Assembly (NCBI GenBank): GCA_037039685.1
Contig: JAWNGF010000017.1
Span: 186,001 to 250,000 of the forward strand
Origin: Ceratobasidium sp. AG-K
Lineage: Eukaryota > Basidiomycota > Agaricomycetes > Cantharellales > Ceratobasidiaceae
Length of the DNA stretch: 64,000 nt
Direction: 5' to 3'
The notes under the pieces are model-generated. The model saw nothing but the letters and a program-made list of their open reading frames with translations, was not told where the DNA came from and did no database searches. Shown piece after piece: positions 48,097-60,872 of the stretch. The translations under genes were made by a program, and so were the position numbers. Numbering within the stretch: the stretch's first letter is position 1; each line of letters starts with the position of its first letter.

Positions 48097-49015
48097 GAGG
48101 ATGCCAGTGAGTAGATATATAAGTTCGTCCTGGGTAGATAAGTTGTTCTAATACTTCAAACCTGGAAAACTGGCAGCTCCTTGATTGTGGATCGTAGTTT
48201 TATCTCTGTGATCGTGATCAAGAAGGTGGCACTGGACGCATAGGGTCGGGCCAGAGGTAGCCAGTAGGAGCTGTGTTAAGTAAGCCGCGACGGACATGTC
48301 GTCATTATTTTTCAATTTAGACATGTCTAACCAAAGTAAAATATAGAACACAAAAGGTAGTTCCACCACTTGCTTCCCTTTTATTTGCCTATGTTTACAG
48401 ACCCCGGCTCGATTCCTTCGTGTTTCTTCGTCCTTTTGCGATGATCGATTTCCCCCCTCAGCTTCGTACTTTTTCCCTTGCATCGCGCACGCTGTCGATC
48501 CTCAATGCCCCGACCCCCTCTGCGTGTACTTTTAATTCATTTATCATATATACTCAGACTGGGACTTGGTTGCGCGGTGTGTGGGCAATCGTGATCAAAT
48601 AAGTATCTTTGAATGCGGCGAGTGACGGCCAGAGCGACCGTTGGGGCTCCACTCTCGGGAGAAGGCAGTTCCGTGAGCTACAACTCAGCCGCAACGAATA
48701 CAGCGTCATCCTGTGGGTGGTCCGTATCGCTTATTGAACATATTACGTGCCTAAAATCAGTGTTGTCGATAGAACATCTAACGATATCCAAGGATTCCAG
48801 GCCTGACAACAATCTCCAAGAGCCGCATTTGATTTCAAGCCTTAAGTGGACAGACTCGGAGTTTAATGCCCAGGAACAGCCGCAGAGATTTCCCACCAGT
48901 GGGCCTAGCTGTACAATACCCGGACGTGGGCCAGATTTCTCTAAGCCAACTTGAGTCGAAGGTCAATGATTACCGAACGGGCCTGGGCCGTTGTAGCTTT
49001 GCGCTCCCCTGGTTT
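48097..49015. other. Intergenic (shared promoter region)
   Basis: Between the divergent GMC oxidoreductase and the P450 gene, left of the MITE. Short ORFs only. Confidence 0.5.
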
Positions 49016-49303
49016 CACTGTGGAGGCTAAGTGCGCTGAATCCTGGCCACACCAACATCGAAAACTCATGCCTTAGATCACTGGGCGTGTCCGCTTTCAG
49101 TGACCGATGCGCTGAAGATTATCGCCGGGAGTGACTGGGGGACAAATCAGCTCTACAGTCTATTCAAATTTCCCTTTTTTAGTACCAATGACCACGAACC
49201 ATGCGCGAGGCGATTGAAAACTGATGTAATCCATCACTGAAAGCGGTCATTTTCGGTTCAGTGCATTTGGCGACGTTATTCAGTAGCCTGAGACCCCACA
49301 GTG
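49016..49303. mobile_element. 288-bp MITE, copy 1 (CACTGTGG ends)
   Basis: Starts CACTGTGGAGGCTAA and ends CTGAGACCCCACAGTG; the outer CACTGTGG is a perfect inverted terminal repeat. TTT flanks both sides (49013-49015, 49304-49306), a 3-bp target duplication. Internal inverted motif GTCCGCTTTCAGTG/CACTGAAAGCGG. Copy 2 at 55876 has the same length and close sequence. Confidence 0.9.
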
Positions 49304-49549
49304 TTTGTTGGGTCCGTTATCCCTGAGCTATATGCGGCGCGGCGCGAAGCTCAGAACGACTGGTCACGAGCCTAGGTTCATCTCAGTGCCTGATGACAAG
49401 CAAAGACAAGCACACGCAGTGCGCCCTAACTGTTCAGAGGGTGGGCCTCGTTGTGAGAAGGAACGTAGGCGGCTAGCTCGAAGGGGACATAAGGAGTCAA
49501 CCCTTGATCTGTACACTCATCCCCCCCCCCCTCTCCTAATCCCACGATC

Positions 49550-51782
49550 ATGCACTCTTTACCACTCTTGACTGCAGGCCTAGGAATTCTTGCTGTAGTT
49601 ATAACTATTTGCATTTGGAATAAGTCGAGGAAGCCAAAACTCCCACCTAGCCCGACGTCATACCCTCTAATCGGTCACCTGCTCTCCCTACCGACGAAGT
49701 TTGACCATCTCGAATACATGAAGCTCGGGAAAGAACTAGGCAGTAGGTCAACACAACGATGCGTGCTATAACCAATGCTTAAGCTCAATTCAATCAGGCA
49801 AAATCATTTCGCTCAGTGCGCTAGGAACGACAATTGTAATTTTGAACGATAGAGCAGACGCAACCAATCTACTTGACAAGCGCTCAGCAAAATATTCAGA
49901 TCGAACTCCTTCGGTTATGGTTTCTAATCCTTCCCTGTAAGTTAAATCTGGCAAACAATAACTTTTCCGGTCCTTTGATCTGGCAACACCATTATGTATT
50001 CAGATTCGACTGGGCAACAATCGGGATTCTAGTGCGCTATGGAGACCGGTTTAGGAAGTATCGACGGCTTGCTGAACTTGTCACCAATAAAAATTCGCTA
50101 GCAGCACTACAAGAGTCTCAAGAGCGCCGATCTCGATTATTGCTTCAGCAATTGCTCAAGCATCAAGATGTGGACTCGAAATATTTACAACAAGAGCTCT
50201 ATCTGTGAGATTAGGATATATGTGGCTACTAAAAGCGGGCAGTTCCTGATGCCGCTTTATTTAAACAGCGCAGTCGCCTCGACACTACTACGTTCAATCT
50301 ATGGATACGAAGTCAAATCCTCTGATGATAGTTATCTCGTACGCACAGGAGAGGCAATCGATCGCCTTAGTAAATCCATTCTTCCAACAGGTACGCCAAG
50401 GCTCTGTTCGATCAATTGCCGTTACTTTACTAACGCCAATACAGATTTTAAAGTCAATATCATACCAGCCCTCGTCTACCTTCCAACCTGGTTCCCGGGA
50501 GCTGGGTGGAAAAAGACAGCTAAAAAGTGGCGAGAGGAAAAAGCACTACTTTTGCGAGACTTGTTTTAGCTTGCCGCAAACGAAGTGGTATGTATTGTTG
50601 AAGCTACGGACAATTTTCTGAATGATTGGTCATGAAGGATAAAGGCACCCAGCACATAATGATAGATACCATGAAAGAACAGGCTTGTCAGCTTGGGTTG
50701 AGCAAAGAGGAGACGAATGATTACGTTCAACAAGTGGCAATCACACTCCTGGGTGGTAAGCTCCCTCATTTGAGGTAACGCCCAGAATGACACACCCATC
50801 GACATAGGGGGAACTGATACTGTAAGCCGTACTCTCTCCGGCATGAGAATTATTGACAGAGATCTAACACTATTCATAAAACCTTTCGACTGAAAGACAG
50901 TTGGAAGCCTTTTGATGTTCTTCCTTGCCATGACACTGTTCCCGGATGTCCAGAGAATGGCTCAAGTGGAGCTCGACAACGTTCTCGAAGGCTCACGACT
51001 CCCTACCCTGAGGGATCGACCGCAACTCGGGTATGTCGGCAGAGTTGTTCAAGAAGTCTTTAGGTGGGGGCCAGCCGCTCCGCTCGGTCAGTGTGACATG
51101 GTGGCAAGTTGATTTATTGTCGATTTAATTAAGTTGTGTAGCGTTACCACATACCTGCTTTGAAGACGACGAATACCAAGGATATCATATCCCAAAGGGC
51201 GCAATTGTGTAGGTCTGATATCTCAATATGCGGTTTTATTTTCTGACTGAGGTTTAACAGGCTGGGCAATGTCTGGTTTGTAACTTAGCCACCAGCCAAA
51301 TAAAACTTAGATACACTTTAGGAAAACAGGGCTATGACCAGGGACCAAGATATTTACAAGAACCCAGAAATCTTTGAGCCTGACCGCTTTTTGGATCCTC
51401 AGGTTCCCCCTTCTCCCGTCTTTGGCCGGGGACGCCGGTAAGTTGCCCTTGCCAGATGAGCGGTGACATATTCCTGATTGCATACGCTGTAGGCGCTGCC
51501 CAGGTACTCGCATTGCCGAGGATACCTTGTTCATAGTTATTGCCTCGGTCCTTTCTATGTTTGACGTCACTGGAGCAACAAGAACGGGCAGTAACAACCC
51601 TCAGTCCCCTCCAAAGCTTGTTAGCTCGTTACTTCTGTAAGTGTTCAGTTTCGCTCGAGCTAGCACCTCATCTCTCAAGCGAATTAATCCAACCTATCAC
51701 ACGCAGCCGCCCAGATGTTTTCCAGCTGACGCTTTTGCCTCGTTCAGAGAAACATAAGAGCCTTGTTCTGGGCGAGTTGTAG
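49550..51782 (+). pseudogene. Cytochrome P450 with one in-frame stop (copy 1)
   Basis: Membrane helix LPLLTAGLGILAVVITICIW, then the proline-rich hinge LPPSPTSYPLIGHLLS, YGDRFRKYRR helix C, SIYGYEVKSSDDSY, GGTDTTV helix I (AGxDTT type), EVFRWGP (ExxR), FEPDRF, and FGRGRRRCPGTRIAED (heme Cys); ends SLVLGEL. The frame is restored through about 13 introns. After the helix-F/G segment LLLRDLF, a TAG (50567-50569) stands where the paralogue at 52949 has a Lys codon (TYKLATDKL versus F*LAANEV), with normal coding on both sides. Everything else, including splice signals, looks intact, so it is either a recent nonsense allele, a base error, or a pseudogene. Class: microsomal P450 of the type often annotated as O-methylsterigmatocystin oxidoreductase-like (loose homology). 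Confidence 0.75.
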
Positions 51783-52895
51783 CACAAAGGAACCCACCTC
51801 AGCTCTTTCTGCAGGCTATTTTCCTTTACATCACAGCAAGGTGTCAGTCCTTATGGTCGGGTAGTCTCAGTGTCGTTGTTTTTGGCTAGTCCCAATAAAA
51901 TGTCTCTGATTACGGGAAGGTATAACAAAGATCATTACTCACAAGTCCCAGCCCCTGCCGTTAATTGACACTTCAGGATATTCTCTCAGGGCGGCGGGAC
52001 TGTTAATTCGGGATCAAGAATTAAGCCTAAGAAACCCAGTTCTTTCTCATATGCGTGATATTATAGCGACATTAACTTACGGGGAACGCTTCATATCACC
52101 AAAACACCAAGATATAAGCAAACGTCAATTATTTGATTCCAAGATAGTTTATGAGCAAGGCATCTTCCTAGAGAGTTGCAACAAGTTGATAAACCCGGTG
52201 TGTCCCAATACAATTCTCACCGTGGAACATTAACTAGAGAAGGGAGCGCAAATAGGACAAAACAACCTCCCCCACAAGAATATCTTGCCGCAGAGCAATT
52301 CGGTAGCGCATCGGAGCTTCACCGATCCGAGCCTGCGATCCGTGGATTGCAATGACACATTGTTCCAGTAAGAGGGTGTGCTTTCCAGTGTTGCTCATGA
52401 TACAATTATCTAGTGGGGCTTCTTTTTCCCAGCGTGTTGGAACTACGCCAAAGCCTACATTGTCAGGGTATATGCTATCCTCGAACTGGAAATTGAATCG
52501 GATCCGGGTTGATCCAAGTCACTATGAACGAACAGAGCCACTACGCGATCTTGGATTCGAGGTCCGCCTCGTTCTTGTTCTCCGTGCTTCCTTCTGACTT
52601 GAAGAGATATCTGTTTATGTTTGAGTAGCCTTCGAAGTCGCCCCCATCTCGCTGCTTCCTCTTTTCAGAGATGTTTCCCTCTCTCGTTAACATTTTATAT
52701 CTAACCTAGAGTTTGAGGTTTACAAAACTTTCGAATTGTGACAGTGAGATGTTATCCGACTCAGACGGATCAGGGGAATTGAGGCCCCGATCGACAACCA
52801 AACTCTAACTCAGCCGCAACTTCAGGTCACCGGGCATTCCAAGGATGGGTTCCAGCATACTACCAGACAGATATGGCCATCGATATCCTCGACAA
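51783..52895. other. Intergenic between tandem P450 genes
   Basis: No supported gene. A poly-pyrimidine run and short ORFs only. Confidence 0.5.
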
Positions 52896-52902
52896 TATAA
52901 GG
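52896..52902 (+). promoter_or_regulatory. TATA-like box of P450 copy 2
   Basis: TATAAGG, 47-53 bp upstream of the ATG at 52949. Confidence 0.5.
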
Positions 52903-52948
52903 ACCCCCTGCGCCGCCATTCTCCCGCTTGTCTATCTTCCGCCTGCTA

Positions 52949-55171
52949 ATGATGTCGCTCTTACCTCCGTCGGTCGTGTGCTTGGCCGCTCTCGCTGCGT
53001 TCCTCGCCCATAGGTTCTACAAGAAACAGCATCCCCGACTGAGGCTACCGCCTAGCCCTAAGTCATATCCACTACTCGGAAATCTTCTCTCGTTTCCACA
53101 AGAATACGAGCATCTCGCATATATCGAGATTGGAAAACAGTTGAATAGTAAGTTCAAGGTGTGACCAGAGCGCATACACCCAATCTAACGTATACGAACT
53201 TCAATCAGGCAAGATAATATCATTCAATATCCTTGGGGCAACTATTATCGTTCTGAACGACAGATCAGATGCCATCAACATTTTCGAAAAGCGTTCAGCC
53301 ATTCACTCTGACCGACCCGCTTTCCCTATGGCGACAGAACCTGCTTTGTGAGTGTGTCCCGAGGCATCCCCATCAGCGCACCAAAGCCCCATTCCAGACT
53401 AGACTGGGAGGCATTCGGGAGCGCAACACGTTACGGAGAGCGGTGGAGAACGTATCGAAGGCTCCTAAACCCATGGTTCCATAAGCAAGCTGCAACATCC
53501 TTTCACAACTCTCAGGAGCATGAGGCGAGGACATTACTACAACGTTTGCTTGCTAACCACACAGGACCGATCCTGTCCAAAGCCCTCGAGGGAGAATTCT
53601 ACCTGTACGTGTTCTCACGAGTCATGTCTGGTGCCTGACAGGTTTTCCTAGTACGGCCGCTGCAACCCTACTTCGATCTATCTACGGTTATGAGATCAAA
53701 TCTCCGGACGATCCGATACTTACTGACATGCAAGTTGCAATGGCTCGAATCACAACCGCTGGACTTCCTTCAAGTACGTTTGAGTAACCACGTCTCGTTA
53801 ATGAAGTCCAAATTAACAGCGAACACACTACGACCCGACTAGACTTCCTAGTCAACCTTATACCAGCTCTTATTTATGTTCCTACCTGGTTCCCCGGGGC
53901 AGGCTGGAAGCGAATGGCTCAAAAATGGCGGCAAGAAAAGGTGGAATTAATTAACAGAACCTATAAACTAGCGACAGACAAGCTAGTGAGCAGCCAATTG
54001 GCACGTTTTTTGACAGTCAAGCCTGACATGCTGCCTAAAGGATAAGGGAGAAGATAAGCATATTATTGCGAATCTCATAGAACAATCTTCAAAGCTCGGG
54101 CTGACAAAAGAACAAACTGACGACCACGTTCAGCAACTAGCCGTAACATTGTTTGGAGGTGTGTAGCTCACCTTTACCTTATCTTAGCTAACGAAATCGA
54201 TACGACTGAATAGCGGGAGCCGATACGGCGAGATATTCCATTTTCGATCGGGAAGCATTTGAGCTTACATGACTTTGCGTAGACTGCCAGTTCGTTGGTG
54301 ATGTTTTTCCTGGCAATGATTCTATTCCCCGAAGTTCAGGCCAAGGCGCAGAAGGAGATTGATAGCGTGGTTGGAACCACCAGAACTCCAAGTCTAGATG
54401 ATCAGCCCCACCTCGGGTATGTCCAGCGGGTCGTTCAAGAGGTGCTCAGATGGGGACCAGTAACTCCCCTAGGTCAGTCTATAACGAGTATGAGTCAACT
54501 CTTGAAGGCCAACGTATTAATGCCTGGATTAGCAATTCCACATAGCTGCATCGAGGATGACAACTATCAAGGATATGATATACCCAAAGGTACAATGGTG
54601 TACGTACTATGGCAATCTCACGACGACAGTCCAATGCCTCATACTGATTTCTGTAATCACAAAGGATTGGAAATGTTTGGTTTGTGAACTCATTAGTCCG
54701 TTTGCCGTGATCATTGACTTCTCGGCGCATAGGGCTATGACCAGGGACGAACAGGTATATCCTGATCCAGAAGTATTTAATCCTGACCGGTTCTTGGACC
54801 CCTCGGTTCCTCCTTCCCCCGCTTTTGGGTGGGGACGTCGGTGAGTGAACCGAAGCACATAATTTTGTTTGGCTCAAAACCAATCTGGACGCATGTAGTC
54901 GCTGCCCAGGCCTTCACTTCGCTGAAGCGTCACTTTTTATCGCCATAGCCTCAATACTGTCCACTTTCAACATTGGCCCCGGCAAAGACAAAGACGGAAA
55001 CGATATGCGACCTGCTCCCAAGATGGTCAACGCTATTGTCATGTGAGCGTCCAGTAGATGTGATTCCTCTGCCCTTACTCAACGCGTCGCTCTCATAGTC
55101 ACCCAGAGTCCTTCCAACTTACGTTGACTCCACGCTCAGTGAAACACGAGAACCTCATACTTAATCTCTGA
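52949..55171 (+). CDS. Cytochrome P450 monooxygenase (copy 2)
   Basis: Tandem paralogue of the upstream P450 with the same intron plan. N-terminal helix LPPSVVCLAALAAFLA and a short Lys/Arg linker, LRLPPSPKSYPLLGNLLS, RYGERWRTYRRLLNPWF (helix C), SIYGYEIKSPDDP, the helix I GADTTASS, EVLRWGP (ExxR), FNPDRFLDPS, FGWGRRRCPGLHFAEA (heme Cys). The stop TGA is at 55169-55171 after ...KHENLILNL. All P450 signatures are present and no internal stop was found. One intron (about 54212-54277) begins GC instead of GT (ACG|GCGAGATATT), whereas the paralogue has GT. It would catalyse NADPH-dependent oxygenation of a hydrophobic substrate on the ER; substrate unknown. Neighbouring GMC oxidase suggests a shared oxidative pathway. 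Confidence 0.8.
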
Positions 55172-55875
55172 TAAGAATGATATTTCGAGCAGATAAAACT
55201 TTTCCTTGCTTGCTTTGGTGTTCGATCTGGTTGATCATACCATTATCGCGAGGAGTCAATAGTGTATCATTGGTATGATAGTACGCGTGCCATGGCAATG
55301 GTAGTAACAGATTCTATTTCAAACATGACATCAGTTTCTCGCGCAACAGGCACGGCTGGGATGGGGAGCACCCGATCCCGAACCGGTCGCTCGAATTGGG
55401 AAGGCGTCGTACCCTATATGCGGCAGTTACTTCTGACCGCCGCCGACTCCCAGGTGTCCGCCGCTCAATAGACCTATCGCAAGGTAGCCGTCCCGCGCGG
55501 CACGGCAGAACGGCTCAGTAGTGGTACCTATAGCCTCCAAAAAAACGCCCACCCACTTCCGGATGGGACAAAACGCGATCGCAATGATAACAGTCGTGAG
55601 ACTTTTTAATCCGACGAAGGCGTCGAGCACTACTTCGCAATAGCGGTTAGACCGGGACACTCGGGTCCGGTGATAACAAAGAGATATTACCAGGGGTTTC
55701 GAGAAGATCGATAGGACTAAAAGTAGTTGCAAAAGACTTCCAGCAGCATAGTAGAGTGAATCTTCGAAAACGACCGATCGCTAAAAGTGCTAGCCATGGC
55801 GCAAGTATCGACCGAGCCCAGCACTATGCCCAAAGCCGGATAGTAGTGATGACAACTATTTGATTCCGATACAGT
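55172..55875. other. Intergenic
   Basis: 3' flank of P450 copy 2; no gene recognised. Confidence 0.5.
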
Positions 55876-56163
55876 CACTGTGGAGGCTAAGTGCGCTGAA
55901 CCCTAGCCATATCAACACCAAAAGCTCCCGACTTAAATTACTGGGCGTGTCCGCTTTCAGTGCCTGATGCGCTGAAGATTATCTTCAGGAGTGACTAGGG
56001 GGCAAATAAGCTTCAGAACCTATTCAAATCTACCTTTTGTGGTGCTGATGACAGCCAACCATGCGTGAGATGGCTGAAAAATGATGTAGTATCTCACTGA
56101 AAGCGGACATTTTCGGTTCAGTGCACTTGCTAATATTATTCAGTAACCTGAGACCCCACAGTG
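55876..56163. mobile_element. 288-bp MITE, copy 2 (CACTGTGG ends)
   Basis: Same length and end structure as copy 1 (CACTGTGGAGGCTAA ... CTGAGACCCCACAGTG) with AGT target duplications at 55873-55875 and 56164-56166. The two copies carry point differences throughout, so neither is a recent exact transfer of the other. Confidence 0.9.
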
Positions 56164-56341
56164 AGTCAGATACACGCAACCCGAAGGATGCATAAAAAAT
56201 AGCTTTAGCATCGGGCGCAGGTAACGCAAGAACATAATTGTCGAAGCCAAACCTCCGCTGTTAGCGCTTAGGTTAGGGCGATCTCAGCAAAAGCTAAAAA
56301 TCTTGCGGAACGGTCTTGACTCTAGCCAGAGCTTTTCTCAG

Positions 56342-56438
56342 AAGCGCTGCGTAGGCTCCTGAGCCCGCTGCAAGCGTTGGTATCAGGTATTATGGAGTAC
56401 TCGAGGAGCCTACACAGCGCTCCCGTGCTCCTGAGCCC
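56342..56438. repeat. Fold-back repeat
   Basis: AGCGCTGCGTAGGCTCCT at 56344-56360 is repeated inverted as AGGAGCCTACACAGCGCT at 56405-56421; GGCTCCTGAGCCC-like units flank them. The same GAGC/GCTC flavour as the repeats near 31210 and 34444. Confidence 0.6.
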
Positions 56439-59243
56439 ATTTTATTTTTGCTGGCGGGCTTGACGTCACGGTATCCCGATCTGTTTCGGCCAATTGCAAC
56501 GACCACTGCTCAATGGGCGCTGTCCTTGCTATCTTACTAATTTCCGGCTAGTATATAGCGAATGGGCACCTGCAATGGAACGTGAATACTACGCTGTGCT
56601 TGCCTCTGATCTTATTACAAACTCTGGCGGAAGTTATCGCACACTTTTGATACGCATTGAGCTCAGGGCCCAACCTACGTAGCAAATCATTCACTTTTTT
56701 TTCTTCTTAAATATACTCATGACCTATGCATCTGCGAAACTTCAAGAGCTACTCACGAGAATGAGTTAGGATCAGGAAGAGTGTTTTGAAGTAAGCGGGT
56801 TGCGTGTTATGGCACTATCAGCACTACCACCCCCTCAATTCCTTTCCAGTACTGCAGCAGCCTATCGAACGCCATTCCATCCTCCGGCCCTTTTATCCAT
56901 CTCACTAAATTTACCTCCTACTTTCTTCACATCTTTGAGTAACTGTCATTCGATGCACCGCAAGCCTCAGGAACCCAAGTCGAAGCTTTACTATCTGGCT
57001 CCACGTAGCTCCACGACTTGCCACTCTGACGTTCTACAAGAATACATGGCTTACAAATTTGCCTTCGATTCCCTGCGCGACTGGGTTGCCTGAAACAAGC
57101 TACGTGTAAGTATTCATTGGTTTGCAGCCCAATTTACAAGAGTTTGAGACTTCGACATGTCTTGTCCGAAAAATTACAGTTACCCAAGTGAACAAATGAA
57201 GGCGTAGTATTATAGCAGTCCTCTTGGCGTGTCGATGATGGAAAGTCCAAAGTCGTATAACATTTGACGGCCGGGCGAGAAAGGACACCAGAAGCACGAG
57301 GAGAGTGCCACACGTGGACGTCGGCGTAGGTTTAGTTGCCGACCCAATCTTCATGATTTTTTTTTACAAGAATAAAGTGCAAGATGCAAGCTAGGACGTA
57401 TCGAGTAAGGTAATGAATAGGCTACGCGAGCCTGGGGAACCCGAAAATATAGCGGAGCAGAAAAAAGGAAACAGATGTCATGCACGGCCGGCACCGTCAA
57501 TATTGTCGTTGATTGTGGAAGTCGCAACCGCGCTGCTGCGGTGGGTGGCGAGGACGACCCCAAGTCGGCTGGCTTTGGTGATGAACGATGCCGAGGAAGC
57601 AGCACGCATGGTCGGAGGAGAGCGGGCTGCACGACTGAGACACGTCCGAGGTGATCGGCAGGGTCAGGATGGTGATCTGCCCGTCTCGGTGTTAAGGCGC
57701 TAGGAGCGATAGGGAAGGAACACTGCCACATAGGGTGGACGAGGAGAGTGACAGGAATGACTCTGTAATTGACGTTGGGTACGGTTCGTTTGTCTAATCG
57801 AAAGGGGTATTCGCCTTGCAAACCCTAATGTCTGTTTGATCGGGGATTTCGATAGGTATCCTAATGGTGATAGCTATGTTTAGAACAATCGCTATCCGGG
57901 CCCGCATCCCCGTCGTAACGAGAGGGCAATATAACTTAAGTTTAACCCCTTAGGGTAATCAGGCAGTGGTACCGAGCTCGTCCAGTGAGGCAGAGTTATT
58001 AATAGTGTCCAATAACCCGCCAGCATTCCATCGTATTGAGCCTAGCCCCCAAGAGGGATCTAGGCTTTAGGTTGAATCAAGCGCGTCGAGCTGCATAGTA
58101 TTTGTGTTCAGATGTCTTCGAGTCGATCAAATGAAAGACAAAACAACGTACCCCTTGAATGGTTGATCGCATAATGCACCACCCAGGATGGAATTATGAG
58201 AATTTTAGGCAGTACTCGGAATGGCGACTTTATACAATTGAATTAGCTTAGTGTGACTTGTAACAGCGTTGTTGACAACGATAATGCTCAACGACTTCCA
58301 TATGATACTTAAACACTCACACGACCATAATCGAAAACCACCACCCAGTCATCGAAGGGTCGACCCCTGAATAGACGTCACTGCCAGCGAGTCCACCACA
58401 CCCCTCGCGACTCACTGCCACCATCTCATCGCCCTTAGCCTCCTTGTCTCACGGCAATCAACCAACTGACAGCAATCCCCCTCTGGACACACTCGACGGC
58501 GATGGCGTCCGCAAACCCTAGGCTGTCCTCACCGGTCCGGAGAGAAATGACGACACGCGTGCGACTAAATATAGTACGTGGGCGTCCAAAAGATACGAGG
58601 GCAATGTCCGCGACGACAGTCATTCGAATCACGTACATCGGTGGCGAGTCGATGCCGGCATTCAGGGTTTACGAGGGATCGACCCGTGCTCGAGGCGTGG
58701 GTTTCGGCGAGAGAAGGCGAGGCTGAAACCGGGTCAGGTTGGCGGCTGTGCAGCGCTATCGTGGTTGTCGGTCCTAGAGGGGAATTGTCAATGTAGTTGT
58801 CGATAAATGTATGACATAATAAAAAGTCTTTGAGCGGAACAAGTATCAATATTGGTTGCTGTCGTCGTCCCTGTCGATGACAGCATGTCCAAGACACAAG
58901 AATAGCCAAGCCTTTATGACAAGGGCATAATATTCGACGTACGGTTCGCTGGAGATAGGCTTCTATGCGGCAAGGTTCACAATATGCGTCTCAGATACAG
59001 CAATCGCTAGACTGAAAGAGGTTTCCCCACAATCTCCCACCGATGTCATGTAGATGCCGCAGAATGACCGGGAAGCTTGTGAGGTACGAGCGCTCCGGGT
59101 GTCATGCCGGCACGTGACTCGGCCATCCACGGACTGCGGATTGAGACCCTCCGCTGGGGCTATATACCGACCACATCCTCTGCCAAGTCGATACAGCTTT
59201 ATTTTTGCCCTCTCTCGACTCTGTACACTTATCTATTAATACT
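56439..59243. other. Gene-poor intergenic stretch, promoter of the MADS gene
   Basis: No convincing gene. A 74-codon ATG ORF (58502-58726) and a 96-codon one (57413-57703) have no recognised motif. A TATATA at 59161-59166 lies about 80 bp before the MADS ATG and is its likely core promoter. Confidence 0.45.
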
Positions 59244-60872
59244 ATGGGCCGCAGAAAGATTGAGATTCTCCCTATCCAGGTACGCACTTGTTCCTCTGTC
59301 ATCGGTGTCATTGCTGACTGTCCTCTAGCACGACCGCAACCGGTCTGTTACATTCTTGAAGGTGAGAATTCACTCGTAATTCACTCGTAATTCACTTGTC
59401 TATCACTTGCGCATCACTTGCTGCTCTGTGATTCACTGTGCAACTGTCTCTTGTTTGGGGTTTCTAAATTTGTTGCTGACGCTGCTCCCCTCCAGCGCAA
59501 GAATGGTCTCTTCAAAAAAGCCTATGAACTGGGCGTACTGTGCTCTGTCGACGTTGCAGTCATCATCTTTGGTAAGTGCCTTGTCTGCGCATTAGATCTC
59601 CCCCTCTGGTGTTCCAAAAATACCCTCGCTAAAAATAGGTGCTGACATCCGATCTTCAGGACACAATAACAAAGTGTACGAATACTGCTCTACCGATTCA
59701 GATGCCATGGTCCAGCGTCGTCTCCATGTAAGATCCACGATGTTGTGTTGTGAAGTTGGTGCTGACGTGTCGGGCATAGTACACCGGCGAGCGAGATGTG
59801 AAAACCCCCGCCGATTTCGGCGGTGACAAGGCAGGCAACGACGATGATGAAGATGGCAGCGACGATGCAGGTGAGCTCTAAACTGTGCTCATTCGATGTG
59901 CCGATGTTGACATCCGATAGGTCCATCTCGCAACAGCAAATTCCCCGGTAGCGGGAAAAAACGTAGCCGCGACGATGATCATGGCCTCGAATACGATGTA
60001 AGTCTCTTTAACGAATAACAGCCAACTGGAAACTCACCTGGCCACAGGCTCCTGGTCACTTGCTTCACTTGCAACCCCATCAACAACCTCGGCAACAACC
60101 CCCGTCGCTTCCCTCGCTAGCTCGTCCGGTCCCTCCCGTCTCGCTTCCCATCCCGCCGTACCACCCACACCCGTCACTGCCACAGCCCCACCAGCAATCC
60201 GCCGATGCATTCATGGAACGCGAAAAGGAGCGCGAAAGAGAGCGCGAAGGCGCTCTGCGTCAACTCGGACTCCAACACCTGCTCACTTCGTCTAACCCGT
60301 CTGGCCAATTCGCACCGCACAACTCTCATCCCTCGCTCATGCAAAACCTCAACATCGCAGCTCTACTCCAGGCAAACCCTCTCCTCGGTCTCGGCGTCGG
60401 CGGTTTAAATCTAGGCATTGGCGGACTCATGGGTGGTGCGGGCGGAAATACAGGCGCGGGCGGACAACAGGATCTATTGGCAATGCTCAGTGCGAATGCG
60501 ACAAACGTCGGTCAACCCAATGCGCTCTACTCGAATCCGTTGTTCTCCACGCTATTCCCGAACCACCCCAACCTCGGCGACTCGAATTCCAATCCTGCAC
60601 CCCCGGCCGCCGATCCCCCACAGAAACCGTCATCAGGGTTTGGTGGAGGTGGAGGGGACATCTGGCCCAGCCTTGCGCGCACGGAACCTACACCATCGGC
60701 ACCAGTATCGAGCAACGGCGGAGACACCTCGTGGTTATCATTCCTCGGCAACTCTCGCACAAGTCAACCGCCCACAGACGACGTCGATCTATCCAGCCTG
60801 TTTCAGTTCGATGTAACAACCGGAGGAGACAACGAGGACGACGATCGAGGCGGGAAGCGAATGAAGCGGTAA
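59244..60872 (+). CDS. MADS-box transcription factor, MEF2/Rlm1 type
   Basis: The start at 59244 ([12 protein letters not shown]) and four or more exons reconstruct a complete MEF2-type MADS domain: [56 protein letters not shown]. The domain binds CTA(A/T)4TAG-like sites as a dimer; in yeast the homologue Rlm1 is driven by the cell-wall integrity MAP kinase. The rest is low complexity: an acidic patch ([12 protein letters not shown]), basic KKRSRDDD (possible NLS), Gln/Pro-rich and Gly/Asn-rich activation-like stretches, an acidic [20 protein letters not shown] end. First introns sit inside the DNA-binding domain, as is usual. The stop is at 60870-60872. Confidence 0.9.

Noticed and set aside
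57351..57821. 156-codon minus ORF and overlapping 96-codon plus ORF
   Set aside because: Both open on the same GC-rich piece; no recognised motif, and Pro/Arg/Ser composition looks like chance.
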